Assembly (NCBI GenBank): GCA_027864655.1
Contig: JAQAZG010000002.1
Span: 186,001-250,000, forward strand
Source of the DNA: Oleispirillum naphthae
Lineage (GTDB): Bacteria > Pseudomonadota > Alphaproteobacteria > Rhodospirillales > Rhodospirillaceae
DNA: 64,000 nucleotides
Direction of reading: 5' to 3'
The stretch's first letter is position 1; each line of letters begins with the position of its first letter. This document shows, one piece after another, positions 22,750 to 31,115 of the stretch. Both the position numbers and the translations under genes were made by a program. The notes under the pieces were generated by a model. That model searched no databases, had not been told where the DNA came from, and saw only the letters and a list, made by a program, of their open reading frames with translations.

Positions 22750-24266
22750 GCGACGTGTTTCCGTCGATGCCCGCGGGCACGGTGACCGGCAACCGCGGCC
22801 TGGTGGTCGAGGAGCCGCTGTTGTTCGAACAGGGATCGCCCGGCGGTTCCGGCGTCGATCTGCCGGAGCCGCGCGACCTGCCGGATGCGCTCGGCGGGTT
22901 CCGCCGCACCGGGCCGATCGGCCTGCCCGGCCTTTCCGAGCCGCAGGTGGTGCGCCACTACACCCGCCTGTCGCAGAAGAACTATTCCATCGACGCCGGG
23001 TTCTATCCGCTCGGCTCCTGCACCATGAAGTACAACCCGCGCCTCAACGAGAAGGTGGCGCGGCTCACCGGCCTGGGCGATCTTCACCCGTTTCAGCCGG
23101 TCTCCACGGTGCAGGGCGCGCTCGCCGCGATGGACGCGCTCGCCGCCTGGCTGATGGAGCTGACCGGCATGGCCGGGGTGGCGATGTCGCCCGCCGCCGG
23201 CGCGCACGGCGAACTCTGCGGCCTGATGACCATCCGCGCCGCGCAGGAGGCCAAGGGCAACCCGCGCAAGATCATCCTGGTGCCGGAATCCGCGCACGGC
23301 ACCAACCCGGCCAGCGCCGCTCTCTGCGGCTATTCCGTCGTCGCCATTCCGGCGACGGAGGACGGCCGGGTGGACATCGCGGCGCTGCAGGAGAAGCTCT
23401 CCGAGGACGTCGCGGGGATCATGCTCACCAACCCCAACACCTGCGGCCTGTTCGAGCGCGACGTGCGGCAGATCGCCGAGATGGTGCACGCGGCGGGGGC
23501 CTTCTTCTACATGGACGGCGCCAACTTCAATGCCCTGATCGGCCGGGTGAAGATCGCCGACCTCGGCGTCGATGCGATGCACATCAACCTGCACAAGACC
23601 TTCTCCACGCCGCACGGCGGCGGCGGGCCGGGCGCGGGGCCGACGGTGCTCTCCCCGGCGCTCGCCGCGTTCGCGCCGCTGCCCTTCGTGCGCAAGTCGG
23701 GCGATGCCTACGAACTGGTGGAAACCCGCGCCCAGGCGGGGAAGAAGGCGCAGCCCTTCGGCCGGATGAAGGGCTTCCACGGCCAGTTCGGGGTGATGCT
23801 GCGGGCGCTCGCCTATGCCATGAGCCTGGGGGCCGACGGCCTGCGCCAGACCTCCGGCGACGCGGTGCTCAACGCCAACTACCTGCTCGCCCGGCTCAAG
23901 GACGTGCTTACCGCGCCGTTCGAAGGCCCGTGCATGCACGAGGCGCTGTTCGACGACGGCTTCCTCAAGGATACCGGCGTCACCACGCTGGACTTCGCCA
24001 AGGCGCTGATCGACGAGGGCTACCATCCGATGACCATGTACTTCCCCCTGGTGGTGCATGGCGCGCTTCTGATGGAACCCACCGAAAGCGAGAGCAAGCA
24101 GACCCTCGACCTGTTCGTCGAGACCGTCCGCGCGCTCGCCGCCAAAGCCCGGGCGGGGGAGGCCGACTTCTTCCACGCCGCGCCCCGGCTGACGCCGCGC
24201 CGCCGCCTCGACGAAACCCTCGCCGCCCGCAAGCCGGTGCTGCGCTGGAAGCCGCAGGAAAACTGA
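22746..24266 (+). CDS. gcvPB: Glycine dehydrogenase (decarboxylating) subunit 2
   Basis: C-terminal half of the split P protein, 506 aa, carrying the PLP lysine (about K284 in [17 protein letters not shown]). Other motifs: [54 protein letters not shown], and the C-terminal [13 protein letters not shown]. The split gcvPA/gcvPB form, rather than one long GcvP, is a useful taxonomic mark. The last gene of the operon; a repeat region and a terminator follow. Confidence 0.96.
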   Translation: MSDVFPSMPAGTVTGNRGLVVEEPLLFEQGSPGGSGVDLPEPRDLPDALGGFRRTGPIGLPGLSEPQVVRHYTRLSQKNYSIDAGFYPLGSCTMKYNPRLNEKVARLTGLGDLHPFQPVSTVQGALAAMDALAAWLMELTGMAGVAMSPAAGAHGELCGLMTIRAAQEAKGNPRKIILVPESAHGTNPASAALCGYSVVAIPATEDGRVDIAALQEKLSEDVAGIMLTNPNTCGLFERDVRQIAEMVHAAGAFFYMDGANFNALIGRVKIADLGVDAMHINLHKTFSTPHGGGGPGAGPTVLSPALAAFAPLPFVRKSGDAYELVETRAQAGKKAQPFGRMKGFHGQFGVMLRALAYAMSLGADGLRQTSGDAVLNANYLLARLKDVLTAPFEGPCMHEALFDDGFLKDTGVTTLDFAKALIDEGYHPMTMYFPLVVHGALLMEPTESESKQTLDLFVETVRALAAKARAGEADFFHAAPRLTPRRRLDETLAARKPVLRWKPQEN

Positions 24267-24267
24267 A

Positions 24268-24446
24268 ACGTTGCGAGGATCGAAGCCGACCGCCAAAGGC
24301 GGTGGGAACGCCCAGTGGGCGTTCCCAAGGCGGAGATCGGACCCCTCGCGCTCCCCCTAACTTTTTCGCCGCACGGACTTATGGCGCTACGCGCAAAAAC
24401 CAAAAGTTAGGGGAGGGGTGGAGGGTCCGCGACCCTCCACGAAGTT
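24268..24446. repeat. Dispersed palindromic intergenic repeat, copy D, with nested 48-bp element
   Basis: A stem GCGAGG...CCTCGC is interrupted in its loop by a 48-bp palindromic element at 24286-24333 (ends CCGACCGCC and AAGGCGG, inner stem GGGAACGCCC/GGGCGTTCCC). The same 48-bp element lies in copy F in inverted orientation with two differences. After it come the shortened family core (CCCCTAACTTTTTCGCCGC to AGTTAGGGG, about 24353-24415) and another hairpin, GGAGGGTC/GACCCTCC (24420-24438). Confidence 0.8.
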
Positions 24447-24470
24447 TTATTTTTCGACCCCCATGAAACG

Positions 24471-24496
24471 AAAAACCCCCGGCTTCGGGGGTTTTT
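24471..24496. terminator. Bidirectional factor-independent terminator
   Basis: AAAAACCCCCG (24471-24481), loop GCTT, CGGGGGTTTTT (24486-24496): a perfect 11-bp stem with A and T runs on each side. It serves the small gene on the minus strand (stop at 24516) and can also stop transcription from the gcv operon. Confidence 0.93.
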
Positions 24497-24515
24497 CGTT
24501 GCCGGGCGCGGCGGC

Positions 24516-24713
24516 TCAGTGCGGCGGGCCGGCTTGCGGGTCTTCCAGTTTGCCGAAGCAGAGGCTGACGATGCCCGCGAGCGCGAGGACGGTGAACAGC
24601 AGCGCGAGATAGATGACGAACGACACCTGGAACAGCACCGAGCCGACGACGGCGGCGAGGCCGATCACCGCGACCAGCAGAATTCCCAGGGTTTGCAGAA
24701 CCACGCGCACCAT
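24516..24713 (-). CDS. Small two-helix membrane protein
   Basis: Protein of 65 aa, not assigned to a family with confidence. Two hydrophobic helices (about residues 3-24 and 28-54) are joined by a short polar turn, with a charged tail (FGKLEDPQAGPPH). The layout resembles small LapA/DUF1049-type envelope proteins, but this is a guess from shape. A strong AGGAGG site lies just before the ATG at 24713; its spacing would suit the GTG one codon later even better. A perfect terminator follows the stop, which supports a real gene. Confidence 0.7.
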   Translation of the reverse strand: MVRVVLQTLGILLVAVIGLAAVVGSVLFQVSFVIYLALLFTVLALAGIVSLCFGKLEDPQAGPPH

Positions 24714-24783
24714 GACCTCCTTCGGCAATGCATCGCCTAGAACATAGTGGCGCGCGCCGGAGGAAAAAAGGGGGAGTTCTCGC

Positions 24784-25800
24784 TCAGACCTTGAAGTAGG
24801 CGCGGTACCACTCGACGAAGCGGGCGATGCCCACCGACACCGGGGTGGACGGCGCATAGCCCACCGCCTCGCGCAGGGCGGTGGTGTCCGCCGCGGTGGC
24901 GGGCACGTCGCCCGGCTGCATCGGCAGCAGGTTGAGCGTCGCTTTCTTGCCGAGGCAGGTTTCCAGGGTGTTGATGTAGGTCATCAGCGGCACCGGCGTG
25001 CCGCCGCCGATGTTGAAGATGCGGTAGGGGGCGATGCCGCTTCTCGACGGGTCGGGGTTGGCGGTGTCGGCGCGCCAGGCCGGGTCCGCCGCGGCGGGCT
25101 GGGCGGCGACGCGCACCACGCCTTCCACGATGTCGTCGATGTAGGTGAAGTCGCGGGTCATCTCGCCGCGGTTGAACACGTCGATGGGTTCGTCCGCGAG
25201 GATCGCCTTGGTGAACTTGAACAGCGCCATGTCCGGGCGGCCCCACGGGCCGTAGACGGTGAAGAAGCGTAAGCCCGTGGTCGGCAGGCCGAAGAGGTGG
25301 CTGTAGGAGTGCGCCATCACCTCGTTGGACTTCTTGGTGGCGGCGTAGAGGCTCATCTGGTGCGCCGTGCCCTGGCTCTCGGCGAAGGGCATTTCGGCGT
25401 TGGCGCCGAATACCGAGCTGGTGGAGGCGTAGACCAGATGCTTCACCCCGCCGTGGCGGCAGCATTCCAGGATGTTGACGAAGCCGACGAGATTGCTGCT
25501 GACGTAGGAGAAGGGGTTCTCCACCGAATAGCGCACCCCCGCCTGGGCGGCGAGGTTGATCACCACTTCCGGCGCGTGCTCGGCGAACACCGACTTCAGC
25601 ATGTCGAGGTTGGCGATGTTGCCGATGACGTCGGTGTAGCCCTCGCGCGCGGCCAGGATGTCGGCGCGCGCCTGCTTCAGGGCCGGGTCGTAATAGGCGT
25701 TGCGGTTGTCGATGCCCACCACCTGACGCCCCGCTTCGAGCAGGCGCAAGCAGGTGTGGAAGCCGATGAATCCGGCGGCGCCGGTGACGAGGACGGTCAT
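24784..25800 (-). CDS. NAD-dependent UDP-sugar epimerase (UDP-glucuronate 4-epimerase type)
   Basis: Extended short-chain dehydrogenase, 338 aa. The NAD-binding TGAAGFIG lies at residues 6-13, the catalytic Y152-x3-K156 is in SLYAATKKSNE, and FFTVYGPWGRPDMALFKFTKAI is typical of the UDP-glucuronate 4-epimerase (LpsL/CapI) group, which makes UDP-galacturonate for surface polysaccharides. Substrate choice is inferred from these motifs, not proved. It stands alone, divergent from the tRNA-Gln gene. Confidence 0.88.
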   Translation of the reverse strand: MTVLVTGAAGFIGFHTCLRLLEAGRQVVGIDNRNAYYDPALKQARADILAAREGYTDVIGNIANLDMLKSVFAEHAPEVVINLAAQAGVRYSVENPFSYVSSNLVGFVNILECCRHGGVKHLVYASTSSVFGANAEMPFAESQGTAHQMSLYAATKKSNEVMAHSYSHLFGLPTTGLRFFTVYGPWGRPDMALFKFTKAILADEPIDVFNRGEMTRDFTYIDDIVEGVVRVAAQPAAADPAWRADTANPDPSRSGIAPYRIFNIGGGTPVPLMTYINTLETCLGKKATLNLLPMQPGDVPATAADTTALREAVGYAPSTPVSVGIARFVEWYRAYFKV

Positions 25801-25995
25801 GCCCTGAACAACCTCTGACGGAAAAAAACGGTGAGGGGCATTAGTGCGGCAGGCGGGGCGAAAAAGCAACCCAATCCTGGGCCAAGCCGCGGCGCGCACG
25901 GCCCGGCGGGAGAGGCAGAAAAAGCTACACACGCCCGTCACGCTGTGCTATACAGCCGCCCTTGCCGATGTTTCCGGCCATGCCGGGACCCCTGG

Positions 25996-26069
25996 TGGGG
26001 GATAGTTTAACGGTAGAACCGCGGACTCTGACTCCGTTAGTCGAGGTTCGAATCCTCGTCCCCCAGCCA
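25996..26069 (+). tRNA. tRNA-Gln (anticodon CTG)
   Basis: The 7-bp acceptor stem TGGGGGA (25996-26002) pairs with TCCCCCA (26059-26065), followed by encoded GCCA. The D arm has AGTTTAACGGTAGAAC, the anticodon loop CTCTGAC gives CTG, and the T arm contains GGTTCGAATCC. It is a standard glutamine tRNA. The catabolic block starts about 250 bp downstream. Confidence 0.96.
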
Positions 26070-26100
26070 CTAAGTCCGGGCTCATTTTGCGAAAACCCGA

Positions 26101-26150
26101 GACGCAGATCCAACCGCCGGAAAGCCGCCGCTTTCCGGCGGTTCTGCGTC
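26101..26150. repeat. Nested hairpin downstream of tRNA-Gln
   Basis: Outer stem GACGCAGA/TCTGCGTC (26101-26108 and 26143-26150) encloses the inner stem ACCGCCGGAAAG/CTTTCCGGCGGT (26113-26124 and 26131-26142). A T-poor context argues against a classic terminator. The rest of 26151-26320 holds no gene that I can support, only further imperfect G+C-rich repeats. Confidence 0.7.
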
Positions 26151-26320
26151 TGGGGAGCCCCGCCAAGCGAAGCGGAGACGCGGAACAGCGGTGGTTTTCC
26201 GGCGACCGCTCTCCGCCATTCTCCGCTCGCTAGATGCGGGGTCCGAAAGGATGGGGCCACCTCTCACGGCCGGATAGGTAAACCTGCCTCGTGCGATGCC
26301 AAATCCGGGCGATGCTGGGT

Positions 26321-27124
26321 TCAACGGGCCTTGATCAACTCGCCGAGCCGCAGTTTCTCAGCCAGGGTGGCCGCTATCCGGTTCATTGTGGCGATGCGTT
26401 CGGGTAGGAGGTCGTTGATGATCCGCTGGATCGGGCCGGTAATGCCGAGCGAATGGATCACTAGGCCACCTTCCTGGCGAATTGGCACTGCGATGGCCGC
26501 GAGTCCGTCGTCGATCTCGCCGATGCAGGTGGCGTAGCCCCGCGTGTGCACCTTCTCGAACTCGCTGAAAACCCAGGCGCGGTCGGTGCGGGTGTTGATG
26601 GCGAGCTTCGGCAGACTGCCTTGCAGAATCGCCTCGATCATGTCCGCTTCCTGGAAGGCGAGTATCGCCTTGGCGGTCGCTGCGGCGTGCGGCGCCATTT
26701 CGATGCCGGGCTGAACATAGCTGCGCCAGCGCACCTCCGGCGCCTGGGAGGCGACGACGATGACGCGCGTTCCCTGCAACTTGGTGAGATAGCACGCCTC
26801 GTGGGTTTCCTCGGCGAGGGCGGTGAGGTGCGGCCGTGCCAGGGTGGCGTAGTGCCCGCCGTCGGTGCTGGCGTAGAGCAGGCGGGTCAGCCGGTCGCCG
26901 GGCACATAGGCGCGCCCCGCGGCCCCGCTTTTCGCCAAGTCGGCGCGAATCAGGCCACGCAACAGGCGGTGCACCGTGGTCTTGGGCAGGTCGAGAAGTC
27001 CGGCGATATCGCTGAGAGTCAGACTGCCGGGGAAGCCGACAATCAATTCCAGCACCGCCATGTAGCGTTCGAGAGGGCCTTCGGAGCCGGCATGCGGGGA
27101 GGGCTCAGGTTTGTTTTCCGTCAT
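26321..27124 (-). CDS. IclR-family transcriptional regulator (first)
   Basis: Winged-helix DNA-binding regulator with a C-terminal effector domain, 267 aa. The N-terminal HTH is LTLSDIAGLLDLPKTTVHRLLRGL (about residues 35-60). The effector-binding domain has ...ASQAPEVRWRSYVQPGIEMAPHAAATAKAILAF and CIGEIDDGLAAIAVPI, standard for IclR. It is divergent from the Liv-type importer and separated by a 178-bp control region with two palindromes. It probably senses the imported compound or a product and controls both its own gene and the operon. Start ATG at 27124. Confidence 0.93.
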   Translation of the reverse strand: MTENKPEPSPHAGSEGPLERYMAVLELIVGFPGSLTLSDIAGLLDLPKTTVHRLLRGLIRADLAKSGAAGRAYVPGDRLTRLLYASTDGGHYATLARPHLTALAEETHEACYLTKLQGTRVIVVASQAPEVRWRSYVQPGIEMAPHAAATAKAILAFQEADMIEAILQGSLPKLAINTRTDRAWVFSEFEKVHTRGYATCIGEIDDGLAAIAVPIRQEGGLVIHSLGITGPIQRIINDLLPERIATMNRIAATLAEKLRLGELIKAR

Positions 27125-27165
27125 GACGTTTGTTTCGGGAATCGCACTTCCCCACGCGGGCAGCA

Positions 27166-27194
27166 TTGACAAGGTCCTGCGCCGGGGATAGTGT
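27166..27194 (+). promoter_or_regulatory. Candidate promoter of the Liv-type operon
   Basis: A perfect TTGACA (27166-27171), 17 bases, then TAGTGT (27189-27194) as a weak -10 element. Transcription would start near 27201, about 100 bp before the first gene. The palindrome at 27193-27210 covers the -10 edge and start site. Confidence 0.55.
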
Positions 27195-27210
27195 CGTTGC
27201 GTTAAACGAC
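27193..27210. promoter_or_regulatory. Palindromic operator candidate 1
   Basis: GTCGTTGCGTTAAACGAC: half-sites GTCGTT and AACGAC separated by six bases. It lies over the predicted transcription start of the Liv-type operon, where a bound regulator would block polymerase. The link to the adjacent IclR protein is inference. Confidence 0.55.
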
Positions 27211-27239
27211 AAAATGTTCCGAAAAACGGAACTAGTCAA
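27211..27239 (-). promoter_or_regulatory. Candidate iclR promoter with operator candidate 2 in its spacer
   Basis: On the minus strand, TTGACT (plus 27234-27239) and CATTTT (plus 27211-27216) are 17 bases apart. The spacer holds most of the perfect palindrome GTTCCGAAAAACGGAAC (27216-27232), so a protein bound there would repress the divergent regulator gene. Palindromes with 5-6 bp arms and a short A+T-rich spacer are usual for IclR-family sites. Confidence 0.55.
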
Positions 27240-27302
27240 GAAAAATTTTTTGGGTGGAACAGGAAAGGAAGCAACAACACAGAACATGCAGAGGCAAACC
27301 CA

Positions 27303-28454
27303 ATGAGCATGACCAGGCAGGCGTTTCTTGCCGCCGCGTTCGGCGCGGTTTTGGCGTTCCCAGTGCTTCCGGCCGCAGCGCAATCCGGCGGCCCGATCCT
27401 AATCGGCGCGACGGTGCCGATTACCGGCCCGCTCTCCCTGACCGGTAAGCAATATTACAACTCCCTGAAAATGGCTGAAGAAGACATCAACGCCGCGGGC
27501 GGTATCAGCGGCCGCAAGATTTCGATTGCCTTCGAGGACACCCAGGCTTCCAACAGCACGGCAGTCAACGCCTTCGTCAAGCTGGCGCAGGAGACCAAAC
27601 CGGCCTTCTTCTTCCTGTCGAGCTATTCCACTCAGAACCTTGCGGTTTCCCCCGAGGTCGCCAAGGTCGGCGTTCCGGCGGTTTATGCGGGCGGCGCTGA
27701 TGTGGTGTCGGCGGCGGGCAACCCGTGGATGTTCCGCATCCGCCCGGCCGACAGCGTCGCCGCACGGGCCATGGTGCTGTGCGCGCAAACCGTGCTGAAG
27801 GTATCGAAGCCCGGCATCATCTACATCCAGAACGACTTCGGCCAGGGCGGCGCCAACGTCGCGGTGAAGCAGTTCGAGGCGGCGGGCATCAAACCCGTGG
27901 GGGTGGAGGCCTATGGCCAAAACGACAAGGACTTCTCGGCCCAGATGTTGAGCCTGCGCTCCAAGGGCGCCGATGTGATTCTGCTGTTCAACTACCCGCA
28001 GGACGGCGCCATGCTGCTGCGCCAGGCCAAGATGCTCGGCCTCAAGATGCCGGTCATCACCTCCTCGGCGGCGTTGGTTCCGGCCGCGATGCAGTTGCTC
28101 ACCCCGGCCGATCTCGACAATGTCTGGGGCGTCGTGGATGCCTTCATCGACCCCAGCGTCGGCCCCCGCATGAAGGACTTCATGACGCGATACAAGGCCA
28201 AGTTCGGCGTCGATGCCGACCCCTACGGCCTCGCCTATTACGATGCCGCCCTGCTTGTGGCGGAAGGCATGCGCAAGGCCGGCCTTGAGCCCAAGGCGCT
28301 GCGCGACTGGATCGCCGTGACCAAGGATTGGCCCGGTATCGGACATACGTTCTCCTACGATGCGCACGGGAACGGCATCTTCGACTTGGCAATCGTCAAG
28401 GCGAAGCCCGGCACCAAGACCCTGCAACTCGTCCAGCATGTCAGCGTGAAGTGA
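27303..28454 (+). CDS. ABC transporter substrate-binding protein, branched-chain amino acid (Liv) type
   Basis: Periplasmic binding protein (peripla_BP_6 family), 383 aa. The signal peptide is MTRQAFLAAAFGAVLAFPVLPAAAQ with likely cleavage after AAAQ. Mature features: PILIGATVPITGPLSLTGKQYYNSLKMAEEDINAAGGI, then LPxxAxYxxD-like lobes (YGLAYYDAALLVAEGM). Family members bind branched-chain amino acids, amides, urea or aromatic acids, so the ligand cannot be read from family alone. It is the first gene of an eight-gene same-strand run; neighbours suggest a cyclic amide or hydantoin-like ligand. Confidence 0.93.
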   Translation: MSMTRQAFLAAAFGAVLAFPVLPAAAQSGGPILIGATVPITGPLSLTGKQYYNSLKMAEEDINAAGGISGRKISIAFEDTQASNSTAVNAFVKLAQETKPAFFFLSSYSTQNLAVSPEVAKVGVPAVYAGGADVVSAAGNPWMFRIRPADSVAARAMVLCAQTVLKVSKPGIIYIQNDFGQGGANVAVKQFEAAGIKPVGVEAYGQNDKDFSAQMLSLRSKGADVILLFNYPQDGAMLLRQAKMLGLKMPVITSSAALVPAAMQLLTPADLDNVWGVVDAFIDPSVGPRMKDFMTRYKAKFGVDADPYGLAYYDAALLVAEGMRKAGLEPKALRDWIAVTKDWPGIGHTFSYDAHGNGIFDLAIVKAKPGTKTLQLVQHVSVK

Positions 28455-28548
28455 CGCGTACGCCCCGGTCGGGGCCGTGCGCGGCTTCCGACCGGGCTTG
28501 CCGTGACCGGGGCGTTCCGCAGACGTGGGGCGTCCAGAAAGGGTGAAC

Positions 28549-29424
28549 ATGTCCGATCTCATTCAATTGTTCGTCAACGGACTTGCGCTCGGCAGCGTCT
28601 ACGCACTGGCCGCAATCGGGTTCGTCATCGTCTACTCCGCCACCGGCGTGGTGAATTTCGCCTCCGGGCAGTTCGTCATGTTCGGCACCTTTGCCGGGGT
28701 TTCCATGCTGCTCGATGCCGGCTTGCCGTGGGCGGTGGGGTATCTTGCCGTGTTCGTGGTGATGGCGGTGTTCGGCGCAGGATTCTTCGCCTGTCTCTAT
28801 CTGCCGCTACGCAAGAGTCCGGTAGCAACGATGATCATCGGTACCGTGGCGATCGGCATTCTGATGCAGAATGTCGCCCTGCTCGCTTTCGGCTCCTGGC
28901 CGTTCCGCCTGCCGTCGCCGCTGGACGGACTGTCGGTGCACATGTTCGGGGCTGTGATCTCGGCACATGCACTGATGGTGGTGGCGGTCACCGCGCTGCT
29001 CGTCGGGCTGCTGTGGTTCCTGCTGCACCGTACTCCAGTGGGCATCGGCATGCGTGCCGTGGCGCAGGATATGCGCGCGGCGCGCCTGATGGGGCTGGAG
29101 GTCAACCGCCTGCTTGCCTTGTCGTGGATTCTCGCAGCGCTGCTTGCCGGGCTGGCTGGCCTTCTGCTCGGACCGATGTGGTTCGCCGACGTCAACATGG
29201 GCGATCCGATCGCGCTCAAAGCGTTTGCCGCCTCGATCATCGGCGGCTTCGGCAGCCTGCCGGGGGCGATCGCCGGAGGAATCTTCGTCGGGCTCACCGA
29301 GGTCCTCGGCGCCTCCTACATCTCCTCCGCCTACAAGGACCTGATCGCCTTCGGCATCATGATCCTGTTTCTGCTGGTGCGGCCCCAGGGGCTGTTCGGC
29401 GAACGCATTCAGGACCGGGGGTAG
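28549..29424 (+). CDS. livH: ABC transporter permease, LivH type
   Basis: Inner-membrane permease, 291 aa, with about eight hydrophobic segments. It has the LivH pattern NGLALGSVYALAAIGFVIVYSATGVVNFASGQFVMFGTF at the N-terminus and ASIIGGFGSLPGAIAGGIFVGLTEVLG near the C-terminus. The ATG at 28549 is preceded by AAAGGGTGA. It pairs with the LivM-type permease, which starts 3 bp after its stop. Confidence 0.94.
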   Translation: MSDLIQLFVNGLALGSVYALAAIGFVIVYSATGVVNFASGQFVMFGTFAGVSMLLDAGLPWAVGYLAVFVVMAVFGAGFFACLYLPLRKSPVATMIIGTVAIGILMQNVALLAFGSWPFRLPSPLDGLSVHMFGAVISAHALMVVAVTALLVGLLWFLLHRTPVGIGMRAVAQDMRAARLMGLEVNRLLALSWILAALLAGLAGLLLGPMWFADVNMGDPIALKAFAASIIGGFGSLPGAIAGGIFVGLTEVLGASYISSAYKDLIAFGIMILFLLVRPQGLFGERIQDRG

Positions 29425-29427
29425 GCG

Positions 29428-30381
29428 ATGGCGACGCGTCGTTCCCCGCTTCTGCTCGCCGCGGCCATCCTCGCGGTCGGCCTGGCGCTGTCGGTGGTGC
29501 TCTCCGAGTACAACCTGCGTCTGCTCAACCTCTCGGTGATCACCGCGATCGCGGTGATCGGCTTCAATTTCGCCTTCGGCCTGGCGGGGCTGATCTCGCT
29601 CGGGCATGCCGCCTTTGTCGGGATGAGCGCCTATACCGTCGCCATCCTCACCACCGCCACAGGCTGGTCGCCCTGGGCCGCGATCCCCATGGCGGTGGCG
29701 GGTACCGTGCTGTTCTCCGCGCTGATCGGCTATCCGCTGCTGCGCCTCAAGGGGCACTACCTCGCCCTGGCGACTCTCGGGCTCAACGTCAGTTTCTTCA
29801 TTATCACCGCCAACTGGCTGTCCCTTACCGGGGGCACCAACGGTATTCCCGGCATTCCACAGCTGCGCCTGCACGGCTATTTCATCTCCGGCGAACGCTA
29901 CTTCCTGCGTTTCGGCCTGGTTTTCCTGGCGGCGGTGGCCGCCGCCGCTCTCGCCTTCCAGCGCTCGCGGCACGGGCGGGCGATGATCGCGGCGCGCGAC
30001 GACGAGATCGCCGCGGCAATGTCGGGCATCGACGTCACCCGGGTGCGGGTGGCCGCCTTCGCCCTGTCGGCGGCCTGCGCCGCGGTGGCGGGCGCCCTGT
30101 TCGCCGAACACGTCCGCTTCATCGCGCCGGAGGACTTCGGCTACGTCCACTCCATCACCTACCTCGCCATGCTCATCGTCGGCGGCGAGGGCTCGGTGGT
30201 GGGAGCGATCCTCGGGGCGGTTCTGCTTACGTTTCTGCCGGAGTGGCTGCGCTTTCTTGGCAACGCCTATCTCGCCTTCTTCGCGGCGATGATGCTCGCC
30301 ATTCTGATCTTTCTGCCGCGGGGGCTGGTCAGTCTGTTCCGGCGTCGGGCGCCGCGGCGCATCGCGGAGGGCCGGTCATGA
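29428..30381 (+). CDS. livM: ABC transporter permease, LivM type
   Basis: Second permease of the importer, 317 aa, polytopic. Features: LSVITAIAVIGFNFAFGLAGLISLGHAAFVGMSAYTVAIL, LKGHYLALATLGL, SGIDVTRVRVAAFALSAACAAVAGALFAEHVRFIAPEDFGY and IVGGEGSVVGAILGAVLL, all typical of LivM. It overlaps the ATPase gene by four bases (ATGA). Role: forms the membrane channel with LivH. Confidence 0.94.
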   Translation: MATRRSPLLLAAAILAVGLALSVVLSEYNLRLLNLSVITAIAVIGFNFAFGLAGLISLGHAAFVGMSAYTVAILTTATGWSPWAAIPMAVAGTVLFSALIGYPLLRLKGHYLALATLGLNVSFFIITANWLSLTGGTNGIPGIPQLRLHGYFISGERYFLRFGLVFLAAVAAAALAFQRSRHGRAMIAARDDEIAAAMSGIDVTRVRVAAFALSAACAAVAGALFAEHVRFIAPEDFGYVHSITYLAMLIVGGEGSVVGAILGAVLLTFLPEWLRFLGNAYLAFFAAMMLAILIFLPRGLVSLFRRRAPRRIAEGRS

Positions 30382-31115
30382 AGCTGTTGCAGGCCTGCGG
30401 CGTGACCAAGGTGTATGGCGGTCTCCAGGCGCTCACCGACGTAGACCTCACGGTGATGCCGGGCGAATCGGTTGCGGTGATCGGCCCTAACGGCGCCGGA
30501 AAGTCCACCTTCCTCAACGTGCTCACCGGCCTCACCCCGCCGACCACGGGGCGGGTGCTGTTCGACGGCACCGACGTGACGAAGCTAGCCACCCACAAAC
30601 GGGTGCGCCTCGGCATCGGTCGCACCTTCCAGCACGGACGCCTGTTCTCCCGCATGTCGGTTCTGGAGAACGTGATGACCGCGGCGGAGACCTGCCGCCG
30701 CGGCGGCGATGGAGCGCCGCGCGAAACGGCGATGCGAGTGCTCGAGCGCATGGGGCTCGCCGCCCAGGCGGCGGAGGCGGTGGGGTCTCTCTCCTACGGC
30801 CAGCGCCGCATGGTGGAGATGTGCCGCGTTCTCGCTGGGAAGCCGCGTGTCCTGCTACTCGACGAACCGGCGGCGGGCCTCAACTCCGGCGAGGTGGAGC
30901 AGCTGGTGGAACGGCTCGCCGCCCTGCGCGAGGAGCACAGCGTCGCGGTGGTGCTGATCGAGCACAACATGGGCATGGTGATGCGCTTCGCCGAGCGGAT
31001 CCTGGTGCTTAACTTCGGCAGCACGATCGCCGAGGGCACGCCGGAGGAGATTCAATCCGATCCGGCGGTTCTCACCGCTTACCTGGGCGAGGGGTATTCC
31101 CATGCTGACCTGTAA
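30378..31115 (+). CDS. livG: ABC transporter ATP-binding protein, LivG type
   Basis: Cytoplasmic ATPase, 245 aa. Walker A is GPNGAGKST (about residues 36-44), the signature is LSYGQRRMVEMCRVLAGKPRVLLLDEPAAGL with Walker B, and the switch His is in LIEHNM. The GIGRTFQHGRLFSRMSVLENV segment is LivG-like. The signature is LSYGQ rather than LSGGQ, which is common in this subgroup. It overlaps livM (4 bp) and livF (14 bp). Confidence 0.94.
   Translation: MKLLQACGVTKVYGGLQALTDVDLTVMPGESVAVIGPNGAGKSTFLNVLTGLTPPTTGRVLFDGTDVTKLATHKRVRLGIGRTFQHGRLFSRMSVLENVMTAAETCRRGGDGAPRETAMRVLERMGLAAQAAEAVGSLSYGQRRMVEMCRVLAGKPRVLLLDEPAAGLNSGEVEQLVERLAALREEHSVAVVLIEHNMGMVMRFAERILVLNFGSTIAEGTPEEIQSDPAVLTAYLGEGYSHADL

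Noticed and set aside
25996-26069. Phage-type attachment site at the tRNA-Gln 3' end
   Set aside because: I found no repeat of the 3' end of the tRNA on the far side of the block and no integrase gene in the window.
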